The notes beneath the pieces are model-generated. The model saw only the letters and a program-made list of their open reading frames with translations, had not been told where the DNA came from and made no database searches. This document shows positions 13,532 to 14,613 of a stretch of DNA of 14,613 bases, piece after piece. Within the stretch, counting starts at the first letter, position 1. Every line of letters begins with the position of its first letter. The stretch covers positions 1 to 14,613 of the forward strand of contig CAYYZY010000196.1 in assembly GCA_964475955.1 (NCBI GenBank), given 5' to 3'. The position numbers and the translations under genes were made by a program. This DNA comes from DATKZH01 sp964475955. Its GTDB lineage: Bacteria; Planctomycetota; Planctomycetia; Pirellulales; Thermoguttaceae.

Positions 13532-14428
13532 TCACGCCTCCGCCGGGCCGCCTTCCAGGCCCGCCACGTACGATCGCAGCCTCGGCCCATAGTCGGGATC
13601 GGCCAGCACGAACTCCGCGAACGCCCGAAAGTAGCTCTCGAAGTTGCCGATGTCGAAGCGGCGCTCCCCCGGGGGCAGGCAGACGCCCAGCGCCTTGCCC
13701 CCGTCGCGGATCATCATCCGGATGGCGTCGGTCAACTGGATTTCGTCGCCTTTGCCGGGCGGCGTCTTGGCGAGGTAGTCGAAGATCCGCGGGCTCAGCA
13801 CGTAGCGGGCGGCGACGGCCAGGTTGCTGGGCGCCTCGGCCACCTCGGGCTTCTCGATCAGGTCGACCAGTTCGAACACCTCGCCGACCGCTTCCCGCGG
13901 TTGGGCAATGCCGTAGCGGAACACCTCGTCCCGCGGCACTTCCTCGAAGGCGATCACGGCCGAGGCCTCGGTCCGCTCGAACTGGTCGATCATCACGCGC
14001 ACCACCCGTGACTCGGCGTTCAGCCCGATGATCGAATCGCCCAAGGCCACGACGAATGCCTCGCGACCGACCACCGGTTGCCCGCACAGCACCGCATGGC
14101 CCAGACCAAGCTGCTGGCGCTGCCGCGTGTAGAAGTAGTCGAGGTCCTCGCGCTCGAAGGCCAGCTCCCCCAGCAACTCCTCCTTGCCGTTCTCGCGCAG
14201 GTTGGCGATCAGCTCGGCGTCGATGTCGAAATGATTCTCGATCGCCGTCTTGCCCGGCCCTGTGACGAACAGCAGCCGCCGCACTCCGCAACGTGCCAGC
14301 TCCTCCACCACGTACTGCACCACCGGCTTGCGGCCCACGGGCAGCATCTCCTTGGGCTGGCTCTTGGTGAGCGGCAGCAGCCGGGTCCCCCGGCCGGCTA
14401 CGGGCACGACGGCAACGTCGATCGGCAT
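13532..14428 (-). CDS. galU: UTP-sugar-1-phosphate uridylyltransferase, GalU family
   Basis: It should join UTP and a sugar-1-phosphate to give a UDP-sugar in the cytoplasm. The 298-residue protein has the nucleotide-binding AGRGTRLLPLTKSQPKEMLPV (11-31), QLGLGHAVL (106-114), a GDS variant of the usual aspartate-containing motif (130-132), LIEKP (190-194), APSNLA..RYVLSP (199-213) and GDEIQLTDAI (227-236). Length and order match bacterial GalU. The region after RFDIGN (257-262) reads FESYF where E. coli GalU has the lysine-containing GNKLGY, so substrate preference may differ. ATG 14428 is preceded by GGGGG at 6 nt; an upstream in-frame start at 14473 lacks support. The kinase gene follows after 2 nt, so glucuronate-1-phosphate is a plausible substrate besides glucose-1-phosphate. 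Confidence 0.88.
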   Translation of the reverse strand: MPIDVAVVPVAGRGTRLLPLTKSQPKEMLPVGRKPVVQYVVEELARCGVRRLLFVTGPGKTAIENHFDIDAELIANLRENGKEELLGELAFEREDLDYFYTRQRQQLGLGHAVLCGQPVVGREAFVVALGDSIIGLNAESRVVRVMIDQFERTEASAVIAFEEVPRDEVFRYGIAQPREAVGEVFELVDLIEKPEVAEAPSNLAVAARYVLSPRIFDYLAKTPPGKGDEIQLTDAIRMMIRDGGKALGVCLPPGERRFDIGNFESYFRAFAEFVLADPDYGPRLRSYVAGLEGGPAEA

Positions 14429-14613
14429 AACAAACCCCCGTCTCTTGGCCGTGTGGACCAACCGAGCCCGCAATCAGCGGCCGGTTGCCCCCGGCTCCCT
14501 TGGCTTCAGGGCCGTTCCGAGCGCGTGCGGAGCGCCCCGGCCAGTCCGGTTTTCGAGGGACCTTCGAGGCGACCGGCGCCCCCTCGGTCCATGGAAGTCG
14601 GTTGAGTCTAGTG
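14429..14613. other. Upstream region of the GalU/kinase operon, nothing recognised
   Basis: This 185-bp stretch must hold the operon promoter if the operon begins with galU. No convincing -35/-10 or -24/-12 pair, hairpin or coding frame was found. The window ends here, so an upstream gene beyond it cannot be excluded. Confidence 0.4.

Overview
The window looks like chromosomal DNA from a GC-rich Planctomycetes bacterium, probably Pirellulales-like. The grounds are family content rather than any marker gene: a Cys-type secreted sulfatase plus the remnant of a second one, an exported NPCBM/hydrazine-synthase-alpha-like dihaem protein, very high third-position GC, and many small palindromic intergenic repeats. 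No rRNA, tRNA, CRISPR array, integrase or transposase was seen.

Layout. (1) Positions 41-4346, minus strand: a complete sulfate/thiosulfate ABC importer operon, in transcription order sulfate-binding lipoprotein, CysT permease, CysW permease, CysA ATPase. (2) Positions 4347-4686: a divergent control region with a near-consensus sigma-54 (-24/-12) promoter aimed at the importer operon, a hairpin-rich repeat, and a palindrome about 217 bp upstream of the predicted transcription start. (3) Positions 4687-6267, plus: a sigma-54 activator (GAF-like N-terminus, AAA+ with GAFTGA, Fis-type HTH). (4) Positions 6350-6850: a fold-back repeat and the C-terminal remnant of a sulfatase. (5) Positions 7048-10398, plus: a large exported NPCBM / beta-propeller / dihaem protein. 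(6) Positions 10680-12137, minus: a complete secreted sulfatase, convergent with gene 5. (7) Positions 12462-14428, minus: a two-gene operon of a GalU-type nucleotidyltransferase followed by a GHMP kinase that closely resembles plant glucuronokinase.

How the parts fit. The activator and its divergent promoter form a self-contained sulfur-uptake module, apparently under sigma-54 control. The sulfatase could release sulfate from polysaccharides outside the cytoplasm for that importer. The GalU/glucuronokinase pair could convert glucuronate to glucuronate-1-phosphate and then UDP-glucuronate, which would also fit a polysaccharide lifestyle. These functional links are inferences from gene families and adjacency.

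The non-coding space is dominated by composite palindromic repeats with conserved 3-4 nt loops. One set lies between the proposed enhancer and the promoter, another separates cysT from cysW, and a third supplies the last codons and stop of the kinase gene.
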